A DNA stretch of 21,238 nucleotides from Fragilariopsis cylindrus CCMP1102 (taxonomy: Eukaryota; Bacillariophyta; Bacillariophyceae; Bacillariales; Bacillariaceae), in NCBI GenBank assembly GCA_900095095.1, contig FMBT01000706.1:1-21238 (forward strand), in the 5' to 3' direction. The notes under the pieces are model-generated. The model was not told the origin of the DNA. It searched no databases and saw only the letters and a list, made by a program, of their open reading frames with translations. This document shows positions 1-9,442 of the stretch, piece by piece; the stretch's first letter is position 1; each line of letters opens with the position of its first letter. Both the position numbers and the translations under genes were made by a program.

Positions 1-462
1 TGGCGTCCTTTCTGTAGATATATCTATAGGTATCTCAAACGCAATACAAACAATGATGTTCAAATGCAAAAGTTGTTATTAACACATAAGTTTATTTAGT
101 CTATGGTTATTACAATTCCTCAACAATAAAAGATAGAGATAGTTTGTTTATCATGATCAAGATAATTCTGCTCTGTTCTTTGTATTTTAGTATTGCGTTA
201 CACGGTAACCTTGTATACAACTTCCTGTTCGTAACTCACTTCGCCTAATACATATATATCGGTATTAGCGGTTCAAAGGACATCGACACTCTGCTTCAAC
301 TCCATATGTATAACACTTCTTTTATTATGTTCGTTCTACTCATGCGGACACTTCTCTTATTTGTACTCCGACTTCTTATATATAACTAAAACACTTCTCT
401 TGTTTGTGTTTTGACTTCGATTGACTTCGACTAGTCATCTTCAATGATTATTCAACTACCGA
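1..462. other. AT-rich spacer at the left edge
   Basis: No gene is supported here. The stretch is AT-rich and carries short degenerate repeats: acacttctctt followed by a or g and tttgt occurs near 349-365 and again near 390-406, and gacttcgattgacttcgac near 412-430 is a small direct repeat. It lies downstream of the minus-strand gene that ends at 507, so it probably holds that gene's 3' untranslated region. Confidence 0.5.
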
Positions 463-516
463 ATGCGCCTTTACTGCTGCAGTTGCAGCAGCAATGGGAT
501 GCACCTTTACTGCTGC
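463..516 (-). repeat. 36-nt-offset duplication of a stop-codon region with a hairpin
   Basis: The 18-nt block at 499-516 contains the stop codon (507-509) of the minus-strand gene. It recurs at 463-480 with 17 of 18 bases identical. The offset is exactly 36 nt, so a second TAA lies 12 codons downstream in the same frame. Between the copies, ctgctgc (474-480) and gcagcag (485-491) can pair across a 4-nt loop, giving a 7-bp hairpin just past the stop. Whether it matters for 3'-end formation cannot be told from sequence. Confidence 0.65.
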
Positions 517-1262
517 TTCGCCTGCCAGGCCAAAAAGTCTTTGCAGAAAAATGAGAGGTCATCCACTGAGACGGAAGTGTCAGAGAGGCCCTTTGCTTTC
601 AAGATGGTTTCAACATCAGTCTTATACTGCTTTTTCATCGAGCTGGCCGCCATCTTGTAGATCGTAGTCTTCGCAAAACCAGGACCCCAATAGCCAATCT
701 CCACGGGCTTGGCGTTTATTGCGTCCCATTTCATGAGGACCCGATCGCACACCCAGTTGATAGAGTCGTTGTGTGAGTCCTCTTCGGTTGCGTACGGGTA
801 CACCCAGACCTGGCCAGTGCCCTCCTCGGTCCACATCAACCACGGCTTCTTGTCGTCGCCATCCTTGAGGTCAATGGTCTGCTCGTTTTTCCAGTACGTG
901 TCCGGCCAGGCAAAGCCACCCCACCCAAATTCCCATAGTGTAATGTAGAAAGCACTGCATATTGCTGTCACAGCCGCAACAGCTACGCCACCCACGATGG
1001 CCGCCCCAGTCCCTACGACAACTTCTTCTCCTACGAGCACGCCCGCAATGCCCCTGGCGATGACTGCTTCAGCACCGCCCGCTTGATTTAGCGCGCTGAG
1101 GACACCACCAACATCTTCTTCAACAACTTCTTCTAGCTCAGCGGGAATGTTTCTAAGTACACGAGCTTCTTCTTCAGCTAACTCTCGACCTAACCATACT
1201 GCACGTCGTCCCGCATCTTCTAAATATTCTTCGAATGAATTGTTATTGAATACAGTCGTCAT
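507..1262 (-). CDS. unrecognised 251-aa protein with a Gly/Ala-rich membrane segment
   Basis: I do not recognise the family. The ORF runs from an ATG at 1262 to a TAA at 507-509, with no low-complexity triplet runs. Residues 1-80 are acidic and helix-like, with many Glu and Ala. Residues about 81-110 are a strongly hydrophobic Gly/Ala/Val-rich stretch that could span or insert into a membrane. Residues 111-251 are rich in Trp, Tyr and charged residues and look like a compact soluble domain. The reading frame uses many G/C-ending codons and is clearly richer in G+C than the AT-rich DNA on both sides, unlike the sulfatase and LRR genes in this window. Possible origins are a transferred gene, a virus-derived gene or a mobile-element cargo gene, but nothing in the sequence decides. 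The absence of stops over 251 codons and the balanced composition make real coding likely. Confidence 0.7.
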   Translation of the reverse strand: MTTVFNNNSFEEYLEDAGRRAVWLGRELAEEEARVLRNIPAELEEVVEEDVGGVLSALNQAGGAEAVIARGIAGVLVGEEVVVGTGAAIVGGVAVAAVTAICSAFYITLWEFGWGGFAWPDTYWKNEQTIDLKDGDDKKPWLMWTEEGTGQVWVYPYATEEDSHNDSINWVCDRVLMKWDAINAKPVEIGYWGPGFAKTTIYKMAASSMKKQYKTDVETILKAKGLSDTSVSVDDLSFFCKDFLAWQAKQQ

Positions 1263-1423
1263 CGCAATGTTGTATGTTATTTTGTGTTTTTCTTCTTCTT
1301 CTATTTCTTTATGTGATATTGAAATTTTGTGCTTTATATGTCTCTTGCTTTTCTGATCTGAATTTTAAAAAAGGAATCATGTTTCTGCAAACATCCTACA
1401 TTACGTTTGCTACCGGTAGCCAG

Positions 1424-2192
1424 TAAAGTCGTGCATGTTATGATTCGTTTTTCACTACTTCTCTTTCAAATCTTCTCTTTCGTATTTCGCGCTATCAACG
1501 CTCTAGAACATTATTTTTGACCCTTCTTGGCTCGTCAACGACCTCCCATTTGATACAGTTGTTCTCACACATGATAATACATACGAAATCACAACGCTCT
1601 AGAACATTATTTTTGGCCATTCTCGGCTCGTCAACGACCTCCCATTCGATACAGTTGTTCTCACACATGATAATACATACGGAATCACATCGCCCAAGAA
1701 CATTCTTCTCGGCCACTCAAGACTCGTATGGGCAGGTCACTTACACCACCTAGCGCGCGTTATCGATATTTTTTTGGTTATCATCATTCATACCAGTTTA
1801 GCGCAAAAAAAAAAGCCGTTGTTCTTTATGTTTGGCAAAAGCTTGACTGTTCTTTCTTTTTCGGAAAAAGTTTTTTTTTTTTTAATTAGCTTGGTTACCC
1901 TTTCTCATTTCTTTATATTCTTCTTTTAAATATGTACTGTTTTAATTATCATTCCTCAGTCTCTTTTTCTCGATACTTAGTACATTTTGATTTAACACGT
2001 TGCATATATCGTGGTTACTGTACCTTAAGTTCCTTCTTCTCTTTCAAATCTTCTCATCCCTATTTCGCGCTACCAGTTTCGCGCGAAAAAAAGCCATCAT
2101 TTCTTATTAGCTTATTTATTTTTTACCCCTTTCTTAAAGTCGTGCATGATTCATTTTTCACTTCTTCTCTTTCAAATCTCCTCTTTCGTATT
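1424..2192. repeat. dispersed pyrimidine-rich repeat family, at least three diverged copies
   Basis: The segment starting taaagtcgtgcatg at 1424 and running to about 1495 recurs at 2135-2192, including the core cttctctttcaaatc. The same core, followed by a related tatttcgcgct tail, is present at 2033-2071. A second motif, taccagttt followed by gcgc and a poly-A run ending in agcc, occurs at 1791-1817 and 2071-2095. The copies differ by small indels and substitutions. Together they look like remnants of a local satellite or nested duplications. A 95-codon ORF across 1932-2219 is a product of this pyrimidine bias and is not taken as a gene. Confidence 0.55.
1496..1727. repeat. 96-bp tandem repeat, about 2.4 copies
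   Basis: Unit starts are at 1496, 1592 and 1688, an exact 96-nt period. Copies 1 and 2 are nearly identical. The third is partial and more diverged, readable to about 1727. Because 96 is a multiple of three, both strands stay open. The minus strand encodes a 32-residue repeat (1495-1716) containing ENNCI, WEVVDEPR and KNNVLER, but it has no ATG start (only a GTG directly after an in-frame TGA), so it is a fragment at best. It could be a remnant of a repeat-protein gene or a plain minisatellite. Confidence 0.75.
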
Positions 2193-3297
2193 GGCACCTC
2201 CCTGACACTGCATCCCTGAACAGCCGGCATCATTATAATTCTTGTTCTGTGATATTGACTCACTCGTTCGTGAATGGATCAACCCTCGGTTTTAAGGACC
2301 CTTTTTTAATCTTACAGTTTAATTATTTTAGATTTGCAGAAGCATCCAAAAATTAAATACTAATTAAAATAGCAAGCAAGCACTGAATCATTTTCACGAC
2401 TACCTATACTTCAATAAAGCATTTTTCATTTTTTTCGAGGATTTGAGAATACTACTGATGATTGCAGTAATGGACAACAATTTACAAGGGAATCGGAGCT
2501 TTATCAAGGAAATTTCAGCTACGGTTACTTTGTCATTAATTTACTGTACAGATAGTTGAAGGACTTATCACATTTAAATGAATCAATCGATTCGATTCTG
2601 CTCCATGACGAAGGCATATCATCAGTAAAATACGAAGAAAAGTACAACGTTGCCGTCAAGAAATAACAATCAATACCGACATGCTGGTATGATGATATAC
2701 AATGCACGATGATATCATAATAAGATGCAATGACGAATGATTTGAATATATGAAAGGAAAACAACAATCAGCCATAGAGAAGATGCAGTTGGATGCAATC
2801 CATAATACGATATACAATAAGATTCAATGAAAAAAAACAACAAAAACAAAAAAGAATTAGCCATATGGAAAATTGTTGCAGCCCACAGTGTGTGTCTCAC
2901 TGGTCCTTGATGAAGAAGATCAAACGTTATGGTATTAGTTTCAATCAATAGTACAGTAGAAATAGAACTTTAGGAAATAAAGAGTAATAATAATGATAAT
3001 AAAAGTAGTTATGGATGCTGTAGGAGTAGCAGTAGGAGGAAGCGGTAGGAGAGGATATATATGAGAAATTATACTACCAACCATTTAGTAGAAAGCTGCA
3101 GCAAGCAACGATATCTGCTTGGATTGTTGTTCCAGTTATATCCATATAAGTTTTCAGTATAACAGAGAACATCAGGCACACTCGAAATTCTTTTACTTGA
3201 TAGCTACTACAATAGCTGATTAAGAAAAACTGTTGCCGTTGCTGTTGCTGTTACAGTTTCCGTTGTTGACGTTGACGTTGACGTTGATGTCTTATTC
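1728..3297. other. AT-rich intergenic stretch
   Basis: Apart from the repeat copies ending at 2192, I see no supported gene. The ORFs here are short, AT-driven and lack recognisable motifs. Short homopolymer A and T runs are frequent. From about 2960 triplet-type simple repeats begin to appear, leading into the triplet-rich region that follows. Confidence 0.5.
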
Positions 3298-5255
3298 TTA
3301 TTCTTTTTTCAATTTCGATGATGATGATGATGGTGGTGATGATGAAGAAAAGAATTCACCTGTAGTATTCATATCCGTGATTGTATCAAGACATAATAAT
3401 CCACAAGCTATTGGTAAAAGTAAAACCATACTCAAACACGATGATACATCAAAATTGTTATAGTCACCACAATCGTAATTGTCATTATTATGATAAAGAT
3501 TGCCAATATCACAATCGTCGTCATCAATACTATCATCATAACTATATTTGGTATTGGTGTCATCCTCAATCGTCCATTCTTCTTCTTCTTCGCCTTCTTT
3601 GCGCCGCCGCTGACGACGACGACGACTTTGATCATGACTTTGATGTTGCTGACGACGTGGAAATTTTTCATAGAACTACAGTAGTATTTTCATCGATCGT
3701 ACATTCTCTTCTTCTACTTCTTCTCCACCATTATTATCATTATTATCATGATCCTATCGTTTATTAGAAGACCTTCTACTTGTAAGACACGTGCCCGACG
3801 AAAGACGTGGCTTTTTTCATAGAGAGTGTGTAGTGTTGCCATTATAATCGTCACTTCTGTTTCTATATAAGTACTACCATCATCATCATCATCATCGTCG
3901 TCATCGTCGTCATCGTCGTCCACTACGTAACCAGAAGCATCATCATTGTCATGTCGTGAAATGATGATGATGATGAACGTGATGTTCGTTGCTGTAATTT
4001 TGGGGTATTTAGTTTCAGTGGTGCGTGTACATGTAGTACTTGTACGCATTTTTTTTTGCCATTGCTGCCATTGCCGCCGTTGCATTATTATTGGCGTGTT
4101 ACTATTACTGTTACTGTTGATATTGTTGTTAGTATTAGTACGTGCAGTACGTTGTTGTGATTGTGATTGTGTAATATTAGTACTGGCATTATTATTATCA
4201 TTATCATTATGTAATTCCGTTAAACCTAATGTTTCAACCATGTCTGGTGTAAGCATTGACATCGTTTTTGGTAATGGTATGAATGGTTGACGATGACGAC
4301 GACGACGACGACGCACAACATTATCTAAGATAATAGTAGTAGCACTTGTTTTGTTTTTGTTATTGTTTTTGCGTTCATTATAATCTGTAGTAGTATCTTC
4401 AATTGAATTTACCGTCCATGATGATGACGACGATGATGATGACGGAGATATTTTCGTAGGATTCTTCTTCTTCTTCTTCTTCTTTTGCCACTTCTATTGA
4501 TGTTGGTTTTGATGTTTTTTGCATTCATATTCATATTCGTATTCGTATCCGTATTCGTATACGTTGTTGTTTCATTATTATTGAGTTCCATGAAAAACAA
4601 ATCGTCGTTTCGTCCGCGTTATGTTGCTTTTGATGTTGATATCGCTACTATCGCTACGACTATCGTTACGACTATCGCTGCTACTGCTACTTGCTGCCGC
4701 ACCTGTCACCACCCGCGAAACCGACGCTACTGCTGCCTGCGTAGTTGTTGTTGTTGTTATTGTCTTCTTCGTATATTATCGGTTGCTGTGGCTTTTGCTT
4801 TGGCTATGGCAGCAGTAATAGTCCTATTATAATAGTTGCATCTGTACTATTTGCATTTGTATTACTATCTATACTTGCATTTGAAGGAGGAGGGCATCAC
4901 CACCACTATTACCCATAATAGTTCCAATAACAACATCTACAGATGCAGTATCATAATTATTATCATAATAATCGCCATTATCAGCAGAATAACTTGATTG
5001 GAATGTTGATGATATTATCATCCCTGTAACAGTTTCGTCATCGTATTTCTTCTTCTGTTTCTTGTTCATCTTCGTCTTCTTCTTCCTGTTGTTGTTGTTG
5101 TTGTTGTTGTTGCTATTGCTGTTATCGTTGTTCTTATTGCTACTATTACCACTGACGGTGGAAAACGCGCTAGTAGCTTTCGATACCGCCTTTTTCCATT
5201 TTGAACGAACCTTACTTTTCATATTCATATTCCTATTCATATTCGTATTTACCAT
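3298..5255 (-). pseudogene. broken low-complexity coding region, function unknown
   Basis: No family is recognised. The minus strand reads like protein but changes frame several times. From the 5' end, an ATG at 5255 opens a 128-codon frame that begins Lys/Arg/Asn-rich (KWKKAVSKATSAFS near residues 20-33), then poly-Asn, Lys-rich and acidic stretches, ending at 4869. Coding-like fragments in other frames follow: one just past 4869 (PPPSNASIDSNTNANSTDA), one at 4409-4600, and a 200-codon frame at 3714-4316 that has PFIPLPKTMSMLTPDMVETL followed by Asn, Gln and Asp runs. The last block stops at 3298-3300 and contains EEWTIEDDTNT, an Asp/Asn-rich run and a hydrophobic segment MVLLLPIACGLLCL. Plus-strand ORFs here are poly-Leu/Val products of the same triplet repeats read backwards. 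The region is either a decayed gene or one damaged by indel errors, and it may be more than one gene. Confidence 0.45.
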
Positions 5256-5584
5256 CGTCGTAGTGTTTTTTCTTCTTCTTCTTCTTCTTTTGCTCTACGT
5301 AGTACTTGCTTTGAGTTGTTATTCAATTTATTTTTGTGTTTGTAGTTCCTTGTGCACGCTTCTACTACTAGTATTACTAGCTTAGCTACTACCAGCTAGA
5401 GAACTAATTGCTGTAGAGGAAAACGGTATTGTTGTAGTAGTGGTAGGTAGTATTCGATAGGGAAAAAATAATTGATGATTGAAGAATACCTGTGATAGAT
5501 GATCCCACGAGTTACGGTATAAGTCTTACAGTTTGATTTTTATATAGATAGACGTCTACTGTATCCCATTTCCTCCTCGGTTGC

Positions 5585-5603
5585 GTGTGTGTGTGTGTGT
5601 GTG
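5585..5603. repeat. GT dinucleotide microsatellite
   Basis: Nine and a half uninterrupted GT units in non-coding DNA. It is one of the few dinucleotide repeats in a window otherwise dominated by triplet repeats. Confidence 0.9.
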
Positions 5604-5844
5604 CCTGCAAGTTATTGTTTATTCTTATATGATGATGCGTTGACTTTTAGCTTAGTCCTGCTTTGGTTTGGTGTGTGGGTGGGCGTGCTGGGACTTGATC
5701 AATAGTATAATAATTCTATCTTCTAAATGAAAAAATGAATGAATTTGTTTGAATTGACACACATGTTGACGGATCAATCGTACGAAAAATCAATATGTCA
5801 CCTAGAGTCGGAGGCAAGTTTTAAAATCGCGTGAAGTTGATGAT

Positions 5845-6462
5845 TTATGTTGTTCCCGCGGGTATTGTCATGTGTATCAAAAGTGAAAAGTGTTGTACAG
5901 GCGTAAAAGATTTGTGTCTTATTTTATAATTATCTTTCCGTTGAGATGAGTGAGTGACCAAAAAAATACAAGAACGTGGGTAAATGACCTTCTTTAGTAA
6001 CAAAATGAAGGAAGAAGAGAAGTACTTGAAAAGTAGTAAGTTAGTGTAGGCTCTAGGGTATGGCACATGATGCATGCTGCACCATACATAATTTGTAGAG
6101 TGGTGATGTATCAATAAGTTGATTGTAACTCTTACTGCTGTTTTGTGACAAATGTGGTAACACTCACTACAACAGCATGTCCACCACACATGATGCACAC
6201 AAAATTCAATTGGATTCATTTTCTGTTGAGTGAAGAGTTTATTATTGCATGGCATGTAGTGTAATAATATAACAACTACCATGATGCAGAGTGCCATCTG
6301 ATCTGTTATCTGTATAATGATGGTAACAAATAGTGTGGGGTGTGTAATTTTCATATTGTGTGTATGTGTCATTGAAGCCACATAAATATTCAATACACAG
6401 AAAGTAGATAATAAGATAAGATGTTCAAGGATAATGATGCTGCATGCATGCATCATAAACAA
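5845..6462 (-). other. 205-codon open frame of doubtful coding status
   Basis: This is the longest ORF in the spacer, about 205 codons on the minus strand. Against coding: the translation is unusually rich in Cys, His, Ile, Met and Tyr, almost free of Asp and Glu, has no recognisable domain, and lacks the Asn/Asp/Ser-rich character of the other proteins here. For coding: an open frame of this length is unexpected by chance in AT-rich DNA. I record it as an unresolved candidate. Confidence 0.2.
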
Positions 6463-7535
6463 AAGTCTAATAATATTTATAATATGTGGGTACTCAATTC
6501 AAGTCGGCTCTGTCTCTTACATAATATTAATTCTACCTGAACCACAAAAAGATGGCATGTTCAACCTAGATCTGCATGCAAATAAAAAGTTTGCGGTCTA
6601 CTCAAATATCAGCACATGACATTATTCTACCATTCATTCTATTTTTGGTCTTGTCTCTTTATTTATAAGCTCCTTCCTACCAGAACTATTATTCCTAGAA
6701 ATTGTCAACTGAACACCGTGCATCTATGCAGAAAAAAAGGGAAATACTTGTACATTAGAAGCATCACCATCTGAACCACATCATCAAATTGACCAGTTGG
6801 TTGGTCGAAAGTTACCAGTATAAAAGTAGACGGAACAATACCACATTACATGTAATCAAACCACCATCGTTTTTACTGACCTTCCTATGAAGGTGTGAAA
6901 AGAGGAGTGACTTTTGAGTTTATATACTTGCTTATACAAAAAGAGACACATTTATTATAATGGGATTTTATTATCCTTTGAAAATACATTCATGACCAAC
7001 ATACCCATTAATAATGGATCCCCTTTCAACACTCTAAAAGTAGAACTGACTAGATGGTTCATTAATGAAACAATAATAGACTATACTGTATTATTTGTCT
7101 AGCTCATACTCTATTAGTCAAATTGTAGTCCAAATATATATTATATAGCCCTTGATAATGGTTGTATTACCCAATCATAGTAGTATAAACTGTGACACAT
7201 ATCGACCGGTGCTACTACAATACTGAGATAGAGCGCGCGAGATCCTAACAAAAAAGGTGCGCGCATGGACGAAAGGAAAGACTAATTAATAGTTTCCGTT
7301 TACCTCTTACTGATTTTTATTTTAGTGCGGGTGGATGACAGACGCTCATAGTACTAAAACAACACACTTTTTTTTCCTTATTGTTCGTGTATTTCGTCGT
7401 GCTTTCTCCCACCCACCAGATTAGCCGGCACTCAACCAACTAACACGCGTACTAGTAATTGTTTTGATTCAACAGGATAATCGACTACACATCATCATAC
7501 TTACATTTAAACTAAATTAAATTAAATAAATAAAG

Positions 7536-8339
7536 ATGTCGGACGAACAACCACAAGGAGAAGGCAGAGGAGGATTCGGTCGTGGCGGTGGCCGTGGTGG
7601 TGATGGTCGTGGACGTGGACGAGGTGGAGGCCGTGGTCGAGGACGTGGACGAGGTGGTGGTCGTGGAGGTGATGACAATGTTTGGGTTCCTGTGACCAAA
7701 CTTGGTCGTCTCGTCAAGGAAGGAAAGATTAATTCCATTGAAGAAATCTTTCTTTTTTCCATCCCTGTCAAGGAAGCTGAAATTATTGATTATTTCTTAA
7801 AAGATAAGCTTCAAGATGAGGTCATGAAAATCATGCCGGTCCAAAAACAATCTAGTGCTGGACAACGTACAAGATTTAAGGCATTCGTTGCGATCGGTGA
7901 TTGCAGCGGACATATTGGATTAGGTGTGAAGTGCTCCAGTGAGGTTGCCACCGCAATCCGTGGTGCTATCACCTCTGCCAAATTGAATGTCGTTCCTGTC
8001 CGACGTGGATACTGGGGTCGTTCCAATGGTCTTCCACATACCGTACCATGTAAGGTGACTGGTAAATGTGGATCCGTGTCGGTTCGTTTAATTCCTGCTC
8101 CACGTGGTACCGGTCTTGTGTCATCCCCTGCTGGAAAGAAACTGATGTCGATGGCTGGTATTACTGATTGTTACTCGAGTTCGCGTGGTCATACACGTAC
8201 TATGGGTAACTTCATTAAGGCAATCTTTTATGCCCTCCGTAACACATACGGATACTTAAGTCCAGAATTATGGAAGGATAATGTATTACTTCCTCTTCCA
8301 TTCCAAGAACATACTGATTTTCTTTCAAAGAAATTGTAA
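7536..8339 (+). CDS. RPS2: 40S ribosomal protein S2 (uS5)
   Basis: This is a component of the small ribosomal subunit, lying near the mRNA entry region and acting in decoding fidelity. The protein is 267 aa, in the usual range for eukaryotic S2. Residues about 8-47 form an Arg/Gly-rich RGG tail typical of eukaryotic S2 and probably a methylation target. Residues about 48-95 are the eukaryotic linker beginning [16 protein letters not shown]. Residues about 96-165 are the S5 N-terminal domain, with the strongly conserved [24 protein letters not shown] and [10 protein letters not shown] stretches. The S5 C-terminal domain follows, with [25 protein letters not shown] and GHTRTMGNF. The frame is intact and intronless. 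The ATG sits in an A-rich context (aaagATG), and no upstream in-frame ATG gives a better start. It is convergent with the LRR gene that follows. Identification is secure. Confidence 0.97.
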   Translation: MSDEQPQGEGRGGFGRGGGRGGDGRGRGRGGGRGRGRGRGGGRGGDDNVWVPVTKLGRLVKEGKINSIEEIFLFSIPVKEAEIIDYFLKDKLQDEVMKIMPVQKQSSAGQRTRFKAFVAIGDCSGHIGLGVKCSSEVATAIRGAITSAKLNVVPVRRGYWGRSNGLPHTVPCKVTGKCGSVSVRLIPAPRGTGLVSSPAGKKLMSMAGITDCYSSSRGHTRTMGNFIKAIFYALRNTYGYLSPELWKDNVLLPLPFQEHTDFLSKKL

Positions 8340-9442
8340 AAGTTCTCTTCCCTGAACTCAAGATGAATATATAATGATGATTCCATTCGTTACTACTGAG
8401 ATACGTATTGACCGGAATGTGGTAAACCTCTAACTACGTTTACGGATGATACGATATCTCACAAGATGGATTCATTTTTGTATAGTGCTATGTTGTATCT
8501 TAACAACAAGTTTTTCGGAATGCGTTACTAGAGGAACGCGGAGCTGCGTAGGTAGCCGACTGAAGACGTTTTTGTATAGATTCATTAATAGTATAATACA
8601 TTTTTAAATATTCCTTACATTATACTTATACGCACACACACTACTATTCAGTACGATTTTATTTATAATATCGTCTCTTTTATACAGCGCATACAGTCGT
8701 GACGTTCCAATAAGCAACTGTTTTCCAGCACCTCAACCGACCCCCATTCATCGTCCACACGATACAATAGAATAGCAAGCTACCGTAGATTGAATCCATG
8801 ACAATAATAACACACACGAAGTTCAGAAAAGCTCTAGCCACAATCATCTCACCACCACACCTTTCAACAATCAATCACAGCCACGGCATACACAACATAG
8901 ACACACCCAGACACAAACTGTGTTATAATATCTCATACTTCATCTAACCTTGCATACTGTAATGTAAGAAATATCAGCCGTATCATTTGCAGATGTGTTT
9001 TGTGGTGGGCCGTTCCTACTCACACTGCATGGATGCACCTCAAACATATCATCAAAGAGACAATACATATCCAACAGAAGGAGGAGGATCTTTCTACTAC
9101 CATATTATGCTATACTATGACTATTGCCACCGGTACGATGGTGCTTTATATATAAAATTGGCCAGTGGAAAGAATTCGAAAGTGCTTGCTTTCACGCGTA
9201 AGAGCTGATTTTTCTATTTCTGAAACAGGTTTTTGGTACATGCTGGCAAAAGGCTATAAACTAATGCTATTTGTGCTATGTAATTATGATGTAAAGGAAT
9301 TCTATCTTTTGTAATCTCATTGAATTATGCTCTAGCTGGGTAACTACTACATTATATCTGATAGAAGACAATCATCACCATATAGTTCCTACTGTGTTGA
9401 CTATAACTCTTACTACTACCTAGCTACTCTACTCTAGTCTAG
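8340..9442. other. intergenic region between convergent genes
   Basis: The 3' flanks of the ribosomal protein gene (plus) and the LRR gene (minus) meet here. A short GC-richer patch lies at about 8517-8570. ORFs at 8680-8874 and 8987-9208 are short and featureless. No RNA gene was recognised. Confidence 0.5.

Larger units (their letters stand above)
5256..7535. other. AT-rich spacer upstream of the ribosomal protein gene
   Basis: About 2.3 kb without a convincing gene. It holds a GT dinucleotide repeat at 5585-5603, several ATGATGC/GCATCAT-type palindromic motifs around 6060-6460, a TATAAAAG-like sequence near 6822, and GC-rich gcgcgc clusters near 7233-7265. The last 300 bases should contain the promoter and 5' untranslated region of the ribosomal gene. 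The stretch at 7300-7325 ends in a pyrimidine tract plus AG that would suit a splice acceptor. Confidence 0.5.

Noticed and set aside
1496..1727. CRISPR array
   Set aside because: The repeat is a head-to-tail 96-bp tandem unit without short repeats alternating with unique spacers, and the genome is eukaryotic.
1932..2219. 95-codon plus-strand ORF rich in Ser, Phe and Leu
   Set aside because: It follows from pyrimidine-rich repeat DNA, shows no domain, and overlaps non-coding repeat copies.
5062..5385. Plus-strand Leu/Val-rich ORFs (also near 3946-4290 and 4485-4832) resembling membrane proteins
   Set aside because: They are reverse readings of Asn/Asp/Lys-coding triplet repeats; the minus strand has the more protein-like, less repetitive content.
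7517..7771. Minus-strand Pro/Arg-rich ORF
   Set aside because: It is the antisense reading of the RGG tail of the ribosomal protein gene.
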